Assembly (NCBI RefSeq): GCF_020524285.1
Contig: NZ_JAIVKX010000012.1
Coordinates: 62,001 to 126,000, forward strand
Reading direction: 5' to 3'
Origin: Alloyangia pacifica
Lineage (GTDB): Bacteria > Pseudomonadota > Alphaproteobacteria > Rhodobacterales > Rhodobacteraceae
DNA length: 64,000 bases
The notes below the pieces were generated by a model. The model saw only the letters and a list, made by a program, of their open reading frames with translations, searched no databases and had not been told where the DNA came from. Numbering within the stretch: the stretch's first letter is position 1; each line of letters starts with the position of its first letter. The translations under genes and the position numbers were made by a program. Positions 52,443-61,674 of the stretch are shown piece by piece.

Positions 52443-54065
52443 ATGCCCACCAAATCCGCGTCGCCCCTCACCGTCCTGCGCATTCCGGCCTTCCGGGCGC
52501 GCTGGACCGCCTCCATGGCCTCGAATCTCGGCACGCTGGTGCAGTCGGTCGGCGCGGGCTGGATGATGACGCAGATCTCCGACAGCGACGCGATGGTGGC
52601 GCTGGTGCAGGCCGGGGTGACGGTGCCGACCATGCTGTTCGCGGTCTTTGCCGGGACGCTGGCGGACAACTTCGACCGCCGCCGGGTGATGATCGGCGCG
52701 CAGCTCTTCATGATGGCCTCGGCCTCGCTGCTCTGCGCGCTGGCCTGGTTCGACCTGCTGACGCCCTGGCTGCTGCTCGTGCTGACCTTCCTGATCGGCA
52801 CCGGCTCGACCTTCTTCAACCCGTCGTGGCAGGCCTCGCTCGGGGATATCGTGCCGCGCACGGATCTGCCCTCGGCGGTGACGCTCAACTCCATGGCGTT
52901 CAACGCCATGCGCTCGATCGGCCCGGCGATCGGCGGCATCATCGTCGCGGCGGCCGGGGCCGCGGCGGCCTTCGCGCTCAACGCGGTCAGCTACCTGCCG
53001 ATGATCGCCGTGCTCTGGCGCTGGAAGTCGCCCCCGCCGGACAGCAAGCTGCCGCCCGAACCGATGCGCTTCGCGGTGGGCTCGGGGCTGCGCTACGTGG
53101 CGATGTCGCCCAACCTGATGAACGTCATGGCCCGCGCCTTCCTGTTCGGCTTCGGCTCGGTGGCGGTGCTGTCGCTGCTGCCGCTGATCGCGCATGAGCG
53201 GCTCGGCGGGGACGCCTCGACCTTCGGCATCATGCTGGGCTGCTTCGGCGTCGGCGCGGTGATCGGCGCGCTCAACAACGCGCGGCTGCGCGACCATTTC
53301 GACAACGAACATCTCGTGCGCTTTGCCGCCGCCGCCGCGACGATCGGCACGGCGATCCTGGCGGTGGCCCCGACGCTCTGGGCCTGCCTGCCGGCGCTGA
53401 TGCTCAACGGCATGGCCTGGACGGTCGCCCTGTCGCTGCTCAATGTGACGGTGCAGCTCTCGACCCCGCGCTGGGTGGTGGGCCGGGCGATCGCGCTTTA
53501 CCAGTCGGCCAGCTTCGGCGGCATGGCGGCGGGCAGCTGGGTCTGGGGCTCGGTCTCCGACGGCTGGGGGCTCGGTACGGCGCTGGCGGGGGCGGCGGGC
53601 CTGCTGGCGGTGGCGGCGCTGGTCGGCCTGAAGATGCCGTTGCCCGAGTACAGCGATCTGGATCTCTCGCCGCTCGATTTGTTCAAGGAGCCGGCCCTGC
53701 AACTCGACCTGAAGATGCGCAGCGGCCCCATCGTGGCGGTGACGCAGTTCGAGATCGATCCGGACGATGTGCCGGAGTTCCTCGCGATCATGGCCGAGCG
53801 GCGGCGGGTGCGGATCCGCGACGGGGCGCAGAACTGGGTGCTGATGCGCGATCTGGAGGATCCGCGCATCTGGGAAGAGACCTACCACGTGCCCACCTGG
53901 GTCGAGTACATCCGCCACAACACCCGCCGCACGAAGGCCGACGGCGGCACCTTCGAGCGGCTGATGGCCCTGCACCGGGGTCCGGAGCGCCCGCACACCC
54001 GGCGGATGATCGAGCGCCAGTCGATCCCCCGCCGCAGGGGCGGGGTCTACGACTTCAACCTCTGA
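52443..54065 (+). CDS. MFS exporter (EntS/TMEffux type) with C-terminal soluble domain
   Basis: A 540-residue protein. The first 415 residues form a 12-helix MFS transporter of the MFS_3/enterobactin exporter-like group: FRARWTASMASNLGTLVQSVGAGWMM, FAGTLADNFDRRRVMIGAQ, GTGSTFFNPSWQASLGDIVPRTDLPSAVTLNSMAFNAMRSIGPAIGG. The last 100 residues (GPIVAVTQFEIDPDDVPEFLAIMAERRRVRIRDGAQNWVLMRDLEDPRIWEETYHVPTWVEYIRHNTRRT) look like a ferredoxin-fold antibiotic monooxygenase-like domain. The start at 52443 lacks a strong ribosome-binding site, and a longer frame is open to 52227. Substrate unknown. It converges with the mscS gene. Confidence 0.85.
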   Translation: MPTKSASPLTVLRIPAFRARWTASMASNLGTLVQSVGAGWMMTQISDSDAMVALVQAGVTVPTMLFAVFAGTLADNFDRRRVMIGAQLFMMASASLLCALAWFDLLTPWLLLVLTFLIGTGSTFFNPSWQASLGDIVPRTDLPSAVTLNSMAFNAMRSIGPAIGGIIVAAAGAAAAFALNAVSYLPMIAVLWRWKSPPPDSKLPPEPMRFAVGSGLRYVAMSPNLMNVMARAFLFGFGSVAVLSLLPLIAHERLGGDASTFGIMLGCFGVGAVIGALNNARLRDHFDNEHLVRFAAAAATIGTAILAVAPTLWACLPALMLNGMAWTVALSLLNVTVQLSTPRWVVGRAIALYQSASFGGMAAGSWVWGSVSDGWGLGTALAGAAGLLAVAALVGLKMPLPEYSDLDLSPLDLFKEPALQLDLKMRSGPIVAVTQFEIDPDDVPEFLAIMAERRRVRIRDGAQNWVLMRDLEDPRIWEETYHVPTWVEYIRHNTRRTKADGGTFERLMALHRGPERPHTRRMIERQSIPRRRGGVYDFNL

Positions 54066-54071
54066 GCCGGC

Positions 54072-55688
54072 TCAGGTGTTGTCCGAGTCCTCGTCGTAGC
54101 CCTCGTCGCCGCGGCGGAAGGAGGTCACCCGGTCCTCGCGCGCGTAGTAGGGCTCTCCCTCCTCGGGCGTGGGATCGGCGGACGTGTCTACCCCTGCTTT
54201 GGCCGCCTCGCCCTTGCCCGGATCGCCGAAGGGCAGGGCGGCCGGCGCGGCCATGTGCACGTGCATATCGGTCTGCGGGAAGGGGATCGAGATGCCCTCG
54301 CGGTCGAAGGCTTCCTTCACCTGGCGCGTGAGATCCCAGTAGACCGTCCAGTAGTCGTCGACCTTGGTCCAGGGGCGGCAGATGAAGTCCACCGAGCTCG
54401 CCCCCAGTGCATTGACCCGCACCACCGGCGCCGGATCGTCGAGGATCAGCGGGTGCTCGGACACGACTTTCTCGAGCACCTCCTGCGCCTTTTCGATGGA
54501 ATCGCCGTAGCCGATGCCGAAGGTCAGATCGACGCGGCGGGTGTCGCTGGCGGTGACATTGGTGATGACGTCGCCCCAGACCTTGGAGTTCGGGATGACG
54601 ATCACCTGGTTGTCGGGGGTGACCACGGTGGTCGAGACGATCGACACGGATTGCACCGTGCCGCCGGTGCCCGCCACGGTGACGTAATCGCCCTCGTCGA
54701 AGGGGCGGTTGATCATGATCATCAGCCCGGCGGCAAGGTTGCCCAGCGTGTCCTGCATGGCAAAGGCGATGATGAAGGAAGCGCCGCCGACCAGGGCGAA
54801 GAGCGGTGTCACGTCGATCCCCAGCGCGCTCAGAACGATCATCAGCCCGAAGGCGATGGTCAGCCAGTAGATCACCATGACGATGAAGGCCTGCAGCAGC
54901 TTCGACAGATCCGGCACCCGCGACAGCCCGCGACGCGCCACGCCGCGCACCGCGCGGGCGATGATCAGGAGAGCCAGCAGCGAGCCGACGATGACCGCCA
55001 CGCGCAGCGCCAGCCGCAGGCCGCCGTCTTCATCGGTAGCCCAGTTCGCCGCCTGTGCGAGCAGGGTGCGCCAATCGGCGCGCTGGGTCTCGTCCACGTG
55101 GATCGCGCCGCGGTAGGCGCGGTAACCGGCGACCTCGGCGGCGTCGCCGCCCTTGGCCTCGAGCCCGTCGACCACGGTCGAGAGGTTCTCGAAGGCGTTG
55201 TTGCGCAGCTCGATCAGCTGCGTCAGGCGCTCCCGCGGCACCTCTTCCTGGCCGGCATTCTCCTTGGCCAGCACGGCGAGCTGTTCCTCGACCACGGCCT
55301 TGGTCATGCCCTTGGCCATGTTCTGCCAGGCCTGCGCGAGCTGGCTCATTTCCGCGGCGGTCAGCGGCAGCGCGCGGATGGCGAGCTCTTCCGAGGGGAT
55401 GGCGGGATCGGTGAGCGCCGCGATCAGCGCCTCGTCGCTCTCGGCGGGCAGCGGCGCGTCGGCGGCGCCGCGCGCGCCGATCACCTCGGGGTTCGACATG
55501 AGCGCCTGCCGGCCGCGTTCCTCGGCGCTGCCGATGGCCGCCTCGGCGGGGGTGGGCGGGCTTTCCGCCGCGCCACTGTCGGCGGGCGCCGGGGCGTCGG
55601 CGGTTTCTTGCGCGGCCAGGTCGGTGGCGGCGTGGACCATCAGGAAGACAAGGAAAACACGGAGCAATGGCAGTATCGCGCGCGGCAT
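54072..55688 (-). CDS. MscS-family mechanosensitive channel
   Basis: A 538-residue channel protein. A signal peptide (MPRAILPLLRVFLVFLMVHAATDLAAQ) and a periplasmic region of about 200 residues, with an Ala/Glu/Pro-rich start, precede the membrane helices. The pore helix and beta domain are of MscS type: GASFIIAFAMQDTLGNLAAGLMIMINRPFDEGDYVTVAGTGGTVQSVSIVSTTVVTPDNQVIVIPNSKVWGDVITNVTAS. An acidic tail (DPTEEGEP, DEDSDNT) ends it. It opens when membrane tension rises after osmotic downshift. Single gene. Confidence 0.94.
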   Translation of the reverse strand: MPRAILPLLRVFLVFLMVHAATDLAAQETADAPAPADSGAAESPPTPAEAAIGSAEERGRQALMSNPEVIGARGAADAPLPAESDEALIAALTDPAIPSEELAIRALPLTAAEMSQLAQAWQNMAKGMTKAVVEEQLAVLAKENAGQEEVPRERLTQLIELRNNAFENLSTVVDGLEAKGGDAAEVAGYRAYRGAIHVDETQRADWRTLLAQAANWATDEDGGLRLALRVAVIVGSLLALLIIARAVRGVARRGLSRVPDLSKLLQAFIVMVIYWLTIAFGLMIVLSALGIDVTPLFALVGGASFIIAFAMQDTLGNLAAGLMIMINRPFDEGDYVTVAGTGGTVQSVSIVSTTVVTPDNQVIVIPNSKVWGDVITNVTASDTRRVDLTFGIGYGDSIEKAQEVLEKVVSEHPLILDDPAPVVRVNALGASSVDFICRPWTKVDDYWTVYWDLTRQVKEAFDREGISIPFPQTDMHVHMAAPAALPFGDPGKGEAAKAGVDTSADPTPEEGEPYYAREDRVTSFRRGDEGYDEDSDNT

Positions 55689-55850
55689 GCGGGCCTCGTT
55701 TAAAATAGGTTTTTCAAAGGGCTAAAGGTATTCAGATCGCTATGCCGGAAGTTTAGCAGGTTGCCCGGCGGAAGGGCACCACCCTGGGGCGAGCCTCTCG
55801 CCGTGGTACCCTCGGCGAGAGCAGGTGCAACGCGAAGCACCCCGGAGAAG

Positions 55851-55878
55851 AAAACACCCGCCGGAGGCCCGGCGGGTG
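55851..55878 (-). terminator. Terminator after the peroxiredoxin gene
   Basis: On the minus strand CACCCGCCGG pairs with CCGGCGGGTG around a short loop and is followed by TTTT (55854-55851). Between here and the mscS start at 55688 no gene is seen. Confidence 0.85.
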
Positions 55879-55920
55879 CTGGTCAGCTGCGATGGCGGCC
55901 GCGTCGGGCCGCGGGCCGGA

Positions 55921-56574
55921 TCACTCCGGGTTCTTGGCGAAGCGCAGGTAGGGCAGCTTGATGTCCAGCGCGCCGTATTTCTCGGCTGCCTGCTCGTTGT
56001 TGAGCGACAGGGCGACGATCACGTCCTGGCCGGTTTCCCAGTTCGCCGGGGTCGCCAGCGGCTGCTCGTAGGTACGCTGCAGCCCGTCGAGCGCGCGCAG
56101 CACCTCGGCGAAGTTGCGGCCCACCGACATCGGGTAGGTCATCATCAGCTGCACCTTCTTGTTCGGCGCGATGATGAAGACCGAACGCACGGTGGCGCTG
56201 TCGGCCGGGGTGCGTCCGTCGGGCAGGTAGGCCTCGGCAGGCAGCATGTCGAGGGCCTTGGAGACGGCGAGATCCTCGTCCGCCACGATCGGGAAGCCCG
56301 CGCCCGTGCCGGCGACGGTCTCGATGTCACCTTTCCACTTCTTGTGCTCCTCGACGCCGTCGACCGAGATGCCCATCACCTTGGTGCCGCGCTTGGCCCA
56401 TTCGTCCGAAAGCTGCGCGACGGCGCCGAATTCGGTGGTGCACACCGGGGTGAAATCCTTGGGGTGCGAGAAGAGGATCGCCCAGCTGTCGCCGATCCAG
56501 TCGTGCAGGTCGTACGCGCCCTGATCGGTGGTCACATGGAGGTTCGGGAGGGTGTCGTTGATACGCAGAGCCAT
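55921..56574 (-). CDS. 1-Cys (Prx6-type) peroxiredoxin
   Basis: A 217-residue thiol peroxidase. The peroxidatic cysteine is C45 in SHPKDFTPVCTTEFG. The long C-terminal arm (residues about 160-217, WETGQDVIVALSLNNEQAAEKYGALDIKLPYLRFAKNPE) is typical of the Prx6 class. It reduces hydrogen peroxide and alkyl hydroperoxides. The start at 56574 is clear. It is divergent from an aldehyde dehydrogenase gene; two palindromes in the shared upstream region suggest joint control. Confidence 0.95.
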   Translation of the reverse strand: MALRINDTLPNLHVTTDQGAYDLHDWIGDSWAILFSHPKDFTPVCTTEFGAVAQLSDEWAKRGTKVMGISVDGVEEHKKWKGDIETVAGTGAGFPIVADEDLAVSKALDMLPAEAYLPDGRTPADSATVRSVFIIAPNKKVQLMMTYPMSVGRNFAEVLRALDGLQRTYEQPLATPANWETGQDVIVALSLNNEQAAEKYGALDIKLPYLRFAKNPE

Positions 56575-56671
56575 GGAATATCCTTTCCTGTCCGAATGAT
56601 CGGCCTTGGGTCTCGCGAAATAGATACGGGCCGGAGTCACGATGTAAAGAGCTCGCTTGCGCCGGTCGCGG

Positions 56672-56686
56672 CACAGTGACACTGTG
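56672..56686. promoter_or_regulatory. Palindrome 1 between the peroxiredoxin and ALDH genes
   Basis: CACAGTG-A-CACTGTG, 7-base arms around one central base. Candidate operator in a divergent promoter region. Confidence 0.55.
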
Positions 56687-56698
56687 ACGCTTGGGAGT

Positions 56699-56712
56699 AA
56701 TTTGATCAAATT
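56699..56712. promoter_or_regulatory. Palindrome 2 between the peroxiredoxin and ALDH genes
   Basis: AATTTGATCAAATT, a perfect 14-base palindrome 13 bases after palindrome 1 and 31 bases before the ALDH start. Confidence 0.55.
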
Positions 56713-56742
56713 CGGACTCAGTCCAGACTTGCGGAGACTAAC

Positions 56743-58182
56743 ATGATCGAGAAGCGCCAGTTCTACATCGACGGCCAATGGGTGGACCCGGCCGCGCCGC
56801 GCGATCACGCGGTGATCAACCCCGCCACAGAAGAGCCCTGCGCCGTCATATCGCTGGGCGACCAGGCCGACACCGATGCCGCCGTTGCCGCCGCCAAGGC
56901 CGCACTGCCGGGCTGGATGGCGACCCCGGTCGCCGAGCGCATCGGCTATGTCGAGAAGTTGCTCGAGGTCTACAAGGCGGGCGCCGAGGAGATGGCGCAG
57001 GCGATGACCCTCGAGATGGGCGCGCCGATCTCGCTGTCGCGCTCGGACCAGGTCGGGGCCGGCACCTTCCACCTCACCAACTTCATCCGCGCCGCCAAGG
57101 AATTTACCTTCGAGCATTCCCTGCGCGACGACCTTCCCGAGCACCGCATCATCCACGAGGCGGTGGGCGTCGCAGCGCTGATCACCCCGTGGAACTGGCC
57201 GATGAACCAGGTCACGCTGAAGGTCGGCGCCGCCGCGGTGGCGGGCTGCACCATGGTGCTGAAGCCCTCCGAGGAAAGCCCGCTCGACGCCATCCTCTTC
57301 GCCGAGATGATGGATGAGGCCGGCTTCCCCAAGGGCGTCTTCAACCTCGTCAACGGGGACGGCGCGGGCGTCGGCACGCAGCTGTCGTCGCACGTCGACG
57401 TGGACATGGTCAGCTTCACCGGCTCGACCCGCGCGGGCCGGGCGATCTCCAAGGCAGCCGCCGACACGCTGAAGCGCGTCCACCTCGAACTCGGCGGAAA
57501 GGGCGCCAACCTCGTCTTCGCTGATGCCGATCCAGAGGCGGTGAAACGCGGCGTGCTGCACATGATGGAAAACTCCGGCCAGAGCTGCAACGCGCCCTCG
57601 CGCATGATGGTCGAAGCGCCCTTCTACGACACGGCGGTCGAGCAGGCCGCACAGGCGGCAGCAGCGGTGAAGGTCGCCGATCCGCAGCAGGAGGGCGATC
57701 ACATCGGCCCGGTGGTCAACGCGGTGCAATGGGGCAAGATCCAGGATCTCATCCAGAAGGGCATCGACGAGGGCGCGCGACTCGTGGCCGGTGGCCTTGG
57801 CCGCCCAGAGGGGCTGAACAAGGGCTTCTACGTGCGCCCCACCGTCTTTGCCGACGTCACCCCCGAGATGACCATCGCCCGCGAGGAGATCTTCGGGCCG
57901 GTGCTCTCGGTGATGAAGTTCGACACCGAGGAAGAGGCGGTGCGAGTCGCCAATGACACGCCTTACGGGCTGACCAACTACGTGCAGAGCACAGATCCGG
58001 CGCGAGTCAACCGGCTGACCCGGCAGCTGCGCTCGGGCATGGTGCAGAACAATGGCACCGGCCGCGCCGCGGGCGCGCCTTTCGGGGGCATGAAGCAGTC
58101 GGGCAATGGCCGCGAGGGTGGAACCTTCGGCATCCTCGACTTCCTCGAGGTGAAGTCGGTCAGCGGCTGGGCCGCCGAATAA
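56743..58182 (+). CDS. NAD(P)-dependent aldehyde dehydrogenase
   Basis: A 479-residue enzyme of the ALDH superfamily. Catalytic residues are visible: the general base Glu in LELGGKGANLVF and the nucleophile at about C282 in MENSGQSCNAPSRMM. The coenzyme-binding region has TPWNWPMNQVTLKVGAAAVAGC and SFTGSTRAGRAIS. It oxidises an aldehyde to the acid. The substrate is not evident; the ALDH group is a broad-specificity one. Divergent from a peroxiredoxin gene, which suggests a role in detoxifying aldehydes formed under oxidative stress. This is inference. Confidence 0.93.
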   Translation: MIEKRQFYIDGQWVDPAAPRDHAVINPATEEPCAVISLGDQADTDAAVAAAKAALPGWMATPVAERIGYVEKLLEVYKAGAEEMAQAMTLEMGAPISLSRSDQVGAGTFHLTNFIRAAKEFTFEHSLRDDLPEHRIIHEAVGVAALITPWNWPMNQVTLKVGAAAVAGCTMVLKPSEESPLDAILFAEMMDEAGFPKGVFNLVNGDGAGVGTQLSSHVDVDMVSFTGSTRAGRAISKAAADTLKRVHLELGGKGANLVFADADPEAVKRGVLHMMENSGQSCNAPSRMMVEAPFYDTAVEQAAQAAAAVKVADPQQEGDHIGPVVNAVQWGKIQDLIQKGIDEGARLVAGGLGRPEGLNKGFYVRPTVFADVTPEMTIAREEIFGPVLSVMKFDTEEEAVRVANDTPYGLTNYVQSTDPARVNRLTRQLRSGMVQNNGTGRAAGAPFGGMKQSGNGREGGTFGILDFLEVKSVSGWAAE

Positions 58183-58212
58183 GGCGTTTATCTTTCCGAC
58201 AATACTCTCGGC

Positions 58213-58234
58213 GCGGCGCCTTCACGGGCGCCGC
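58213..58234 (+). terminator. Hairpin after the aldehyde dehydrogenase
   Basis: GCGGCGCC (58213-58220) pairs with GGCGCCGC (58227-58234) over a 6-base loop. There is no strong T run. Confidence 0.5.
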
Positions 58235-58289
58235 GTTCGCGTTTGGCGCAGGCTGTTTCCGGCGGGGGACTCTGAGGGAAAGACGAAGG

Positions 58290-59276
58290 TCAGAGCCCCA
58301 GCGTCGTCAAAGCGCTCTCCAGCGGCGCAGGGTCCTGGAACCGCAGGCGCACCGGCAGGCTCAGCACCTTGGGGCGGAAGCTCTCGGGCAGGCGCGCGGC
58401 GTCCTTCTCGGTGGTCACCAGCTGCGCGCCCAAGATCTGCGCCTCGCGCTCCAGCCGGGTCAGCAGTGCGGCGGTGAAGGGCTGGTGATCGTCCAGCGCC
58501 TCGGCCCGGAGGATATTGGCGCCGAGCCCCTTCAGCGTGGCGAAGAACTTCTCGGGGTGGCCGATCCCGGCAAAGGCGAGGGCGGGCAGCCCGTCCCAAT
58601 CCATGCCGGTCTGCAGTGGCTCCAGCGCGCCACGCAGGCGGGGCAGGGAGATCTCTCTGCCCCATTGCGCGTCGAAGCCCCGCTGCGTCTCCTCGGTGCC
58701 GATCGAGAGCAGCAAGTCGGCGCGTTCCAGCCCTACGGTCACCGGTTCGCGCAGCGGCCCGGCGGGCAGGCAGCGGCCGTTGCCGAAGCCGTAGCCGGCG
58801 TCGACCACGATGATCGAGAGATCCTTGACCAAAGCCGGGTTCTGGAACCCGTCGTCGAGGATGATGACCTTTGCCCCGGCGGCGATGGCAGCGCGGGCTC
58901 CGGCGGCGCGATCACGGGCCACCCAGACCGGGCCGAAGGCGGCGAGCAGCAACGGCTCGTCCCCCACATCTGCCGCGCTGTGCGCGCGTGGGTCGACCTG
59001 AACGGGCCCGGTCAGCCTGCCGCCATGCCCGCGCGACACCACATGCGCCCCGGCCTCGCGCAGCCGCTCGAGCAGCGCGATCACCGTGGGGGTCTTGCCG
59101 GTGCCCCCGGCGTTGATATTGCCGACGCAGATTACCGGGACTGGGACTTTCTCGCCCGGACCCGAGGCGATGCGCCGCGCTGTGGCGCGGGCGGCGAGCG
59201 CGCCGAGCGGCGCGAGCAGGCGGGCCTGCCAGGCGGGAGCATCGGGGCTGGTCTGCCAGAAGCCGGGCGCGCGCAT
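58290..59276 (-). CDS. lpxK: Tetraacyldisaccharide 4'-kinase
   Basis: A 328-residue inner-membrane-associated kinase that adds the 4'-phosphate to the lipid A disaccharide. The Walker A motif is [15 protein letters not shown], followed by [16 protein letters not shown] and [23 protein letters not shown], all typical of LpxK. The start overlaps the waaA stop by one base. It forms the lipid A/Kdo block with waaA and the small DUF4170 gene, as in many Rhodobacterales. Confidence 0.95.
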   Translation of the reverse strand: MRAPGFWQTSPDAPAWQARLLAPLGALAARATARRIASGPGEKVPVPVICVGNINAGGTGKTPTVIALLERLREAGAHVVSRGHGGRLTGPVQVDPRAHSAADVGDEPLLLAAFGPVWVARDRAAGARAAIAAGAKVIILDDGFQNPALVKDLSIIVVDAGYGFGNGRCLPAGPLREPVTVGLERADLLLSIGTEETQRGFDAQWGREISLPRLRGALEPLQTGMDWDGLPALAFAGIGHPEKFFATLKGLGANILRAEALDDHQPFTAALLTRLEREAQILGAQLVTTEKDAARLPESFRPKVLSLPVRLRFQDPAPLESALTTLGL

Positions 59277-60484
59277 CAGGCGGTCTCTGCCTCGTCGAGC
59301 CAGCCGCAGGCCAGCGCGATCATCTCGTCGGTCAGCTCGGCGCCCTGGGTGGTCACGTCCCAGCCCGCATGCGCCATGGCGGCGGCGCGGTCGGGAGCGA
59401 CGAGCTGGCTGAGCGCCCCGGCAAGCGAGTCGAAATCGCGCACGATGCGCGCCGCCCCGGCCTCGGCCAGCCGGGAATAGGCGGGCAGGTGGCGCCCGAC
59501 GTTGGGCCCGTAGAGCAGCGCGATGCCATGGGCGGCGGCCTCCATGGGATCCTCGCCGCCGTGGCCGTTGATCAGCGAGCCGCCGAGGAAGGCCACCGGC
59601 GCCAGCCGGTACCAGAGCCCGAGCTCCGAGGCGTCCTCGGTGACCAGAACCTGGGTGTTCTCGTCGGGCATCTCGCCGGCCTCCCAGGCGCAGAGCCGCA
59701 GGCCCGAGTCGCGGGCGACCTCGGCCACCGCGGGGGCGAGGTCAAAGGTGGCGGGCACGAGGACCAGCATCAGGCGGTGGGCGAGCCGCACGGCGCGCTT
59801 GTGGGCGTGCAGCACCTCCTCGGCCTCCTGCGCGCTGCGCAGCTTCGCCGCGAGCCAGATCGGCCGCCCGGTGAGCACCCCGGACATCTCCTCGTAGAGC
59901 TTGGTGTTGCACTCGAGCGGCGGCGCGCTGTCGGTGAGCGGGCCGAGCGTCGGCATGGTGCTGTCCTCGACACCGGCGCGGCGCAGCCGGCGGCGGGCGG
60001 CCTCGTCCACCGGGCAGATGCGGTCGAAGAACTGCAGCGTGGCGGCGGAGGGATCAGGCACCCAGTTCGGCGCGGGGCTGGTCCAGGGCGCATCGCGCGC
60101 GTCGAGCAGAACCAGCCGCGTGCCGGCCTCGTGCAGCTTCTGCAGCAGCGCCGGGCGCAGCTCCTGGCCGGTCCAGAAGCCCACCTGCGGGCGCCAATGC
60201 TCGAGAAAGGCGGCGATCTCGGCCGGGCTTTCCCCGGGCAGGTCGGCGCGCAGCGCGCCCTCCGGGGGATGGTCCGACTCGCCGGTTACCAGCAGCGTCA
60301 GTTCGGGACGCTGGATCTTCATCCGCGTGGCGAGCGCGGAGAGCGCCTGCCCGGAGCCGGGGCCACCGGCGTGCAGCCAGAGCAGCGGCCCGTCGGGCCG
60401 GGTCGGGGGCGTCGCGAGCGGCGCCGCCCCCCGGCCGCGCGCATAGGCCAGGTAGGCCGAAAGGGAGAACGGCCTGCGCGCCAC
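59276..60484 (-). CDS. waaA: 3-deoxy-D-manno-octulosonic acid (Kdo) transferase
   Basis: A 402-residue GT30-type glycosyltransferase that adds Kdo to lipid A precursors. The N-terminal half has [15 protein letters not shown], a weakened form of the usual HxxSxGE motif, and [15 protein letters not shown]. The C-terminal half carries the sugar-nucleotide region [34 protein letters not shown], the strongest family signature. A long N-terminal membrane anchor is not obvious. It is co-transcribed with lpxK (1-base overlap) and follows a small DUF4170 gene by 5 bases. Confidence 0.9.
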   Translation of the reverse strand: MARRPFSLSAYLAYARGRGAAPLATPPTRPDGPLLWLHAGGPGSGQALSALATRMKIQRPELTLLVTGESDHPPEGALRADLPGESPAEIAAFLEHWRPQVGFWTGQELRPALLQKLHEAGTRLVLLDARDAPWTSPAPNWVPDPSAATLQFFDRICPVDEAARRRLRRAGVEDSTMPTLGPLTDSAPPLECNTKLYEEMSGVLTGRPIWLAAKLRSAQEAEEVLHAHKRAVRLAHRLMLVLVPATFDLAPAVAEVARDSGLRLCAWEAGEMPDENTQVLVTEDASELGLWYRLAPVAFLGGSLINGHGGEDPMEAAAHGIALLYGPNVGRHLPAYSRLAEAGAARIVRDFDSLAGALSQLVAPDRAAAMAHAGWDVTTQGAELTDEMIALACGWLDEAETA

Positions 60485-60489
60485 GGGTG

Positions 60490-60732
60490 TCAGCCGAGTT
60501 CTTCGGTCGGGGAGACCTCGGTTTCCTCGTCCCGCAGGCGGTGGATGTGGGCGATGAAGTAGCGCATGTGGGCGTTGTCCACGGTGCGCTGCGCTTCGGC
60601 CTTCCAGGCGTCATAGGCGGAGGCGTAATCGGGGTACATGCCGACGATGTGGATGTCGTTCACGTCCTTGAAGACGGACTTCTCGGGGGTGACAAGCTCG
60701 CCGCCGAAGACGAGGTGGAGACGTTGAGGCAT
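60490..60732 (-). CDS. DUF4170 protein
   Basis: An 80-residue protein: MPQRLHLVFGGELVTPEKSVFKDVNDIHIVGMYPDYASAYDAWKAEAQRTVDNAHMRYFIAHIHRL. It belongs to the small DUF4170 family, common in alphaproteobacteria and usually next to waaA or cysQ. The function is unknown. The start at 60732 has an AAGGA site upstream. Its position 5 bases before waaA suggests a lipid A or envelope connection, without direct evidence. Confidence 0.88.
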   Translation of the reverse strand: MPQRLHLVFGGELVTPEKSVFKDVNDIHIVGMYPDYASAYDAWKAEAQRTVDNAHMRYFIAHIHRLRDEETEVSPTEELG

Positions 60733-60879
60733 GGGGGGTCCTTTCCCGTACAGACGCGGGCAACCTACTTTCTGCACCCGCAGCGTCAAGATTCTACCGC
60801 GGGTCAGCGTTACGCCGCCGGATCACCTGTTCGGCATTCGGGCCGGTCGGCGACGGGGGCAGGTGCGATGGGGCGAGCC

Positions 60880-61674
60880 TCAGGGGGCAAGCGTCAGCCG
60901 CCCCATGATGTCGCCGTGCAGCGCCGGGTTGGCGGCGACGACGCCGGGATGTTGCGGGTGGCGCGCGTTGAACCGCAGCGGGCGTCCCAGCCGGTCGGTG
61001 ACCCTGGCCCCGGCCTCCTGCAGCAGCAGCGTGCCCGCGGCGATGTCCCACTCCCAGGTCGGACGGAAGGTCAGCATGGCATCGAAGCGCCCCTCGGCCA
61101 CCAGCCCCAGGCGATAGGCGAGCGAGGGCCGGTGCGCGCGGCGGATCGGCGGCAGCGGCACGCGCCAGTAGGGGCTGTCGATCACCGGGCGCGGCGCCAG
61201 CACCTCGGCCTCTTCCAGCGTGCCGGTGGCGGTCGCGCGCAGCGGCACGCCGTTCAACACCGCGCCCTGGCCCAGGGCGGCGCTGTAGAGCAGGTCGCGT
61301 TTCGGCAGGTAGACGGCAGCGGCGGTGACCACGCCGTTCTCGGCCACGGCCAGCGAATGTGCCCAGGTGTCCTCGCCGGCGATGAAGGAGCGCGTGCCGT
61401 CGATCGGATCGACGATGAACACCCGCTCGGCGGCGCGGCGCTCGGCATTGTCGACGCTTTCCTCCGAAAGCCAGCCATAGTCCGGCTGCGCGCCGCGCAG
61501 CAGCGCTTCGAGCCGGGCATTGACCGCGAGGTCCGCGGCGGTCACGGGGCTGCCGTCGGCGGCCTTGTAGCGCACGTCGAGCGCATCCCCGGAAAAGGAG
61601 AGCGCCACCGCGCCCGCCTCGCGCGCCGCGCGCTCGAGCAGAGCGCGGTCGGCGGCGTGATCACTCGCCGGCAA
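60880..61674 (-). CDS. cysQ: CysQ-like 3'(2'),5'-bisphosphate nucleotidase (inositol monophosphatase family)
   Basis: A 264-residue metal-dependent phosphatase. The signature motifs are in order: WLSEESVD, FIVDPIDGTRSFIAGEDTWAHSLAV and WEWDIAAGTLLLQEAGARVTD. The family includes inositol monophosphatase and CysQ, which recycles PAP from sulfate assimilation; placement beside waaA/DUF4170 is typical of the alphaproteobacterial CysQ-like member. Its start overlaps the end of pmbA by 14 bases, so it is translated after pmbA. Confidence 0.88.
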   Translation of the reverse strand: MPASDHAADRALLERAAREAGAVALSFSGDALDVRYKAADGSPVTAADLAVNARLEALLRGAQPDYGWLSEESVDNAERRAAERVFIVDPIDGTRSFIAGEDTWAHSLAVAENGVVTAAAVYLPKRDLLYSAALGQGAVLNGVPLRATATGTLEEAEVLAPRPVIDSPYWRVPLPPIRRAHRPSLAYRLGLVAEGRFDAMLTFRPTWEWDIAAGTLLLQEAGARVTDRLGRPLRFNARHPQHPGVVAANPALHGDIMGRLTLAP

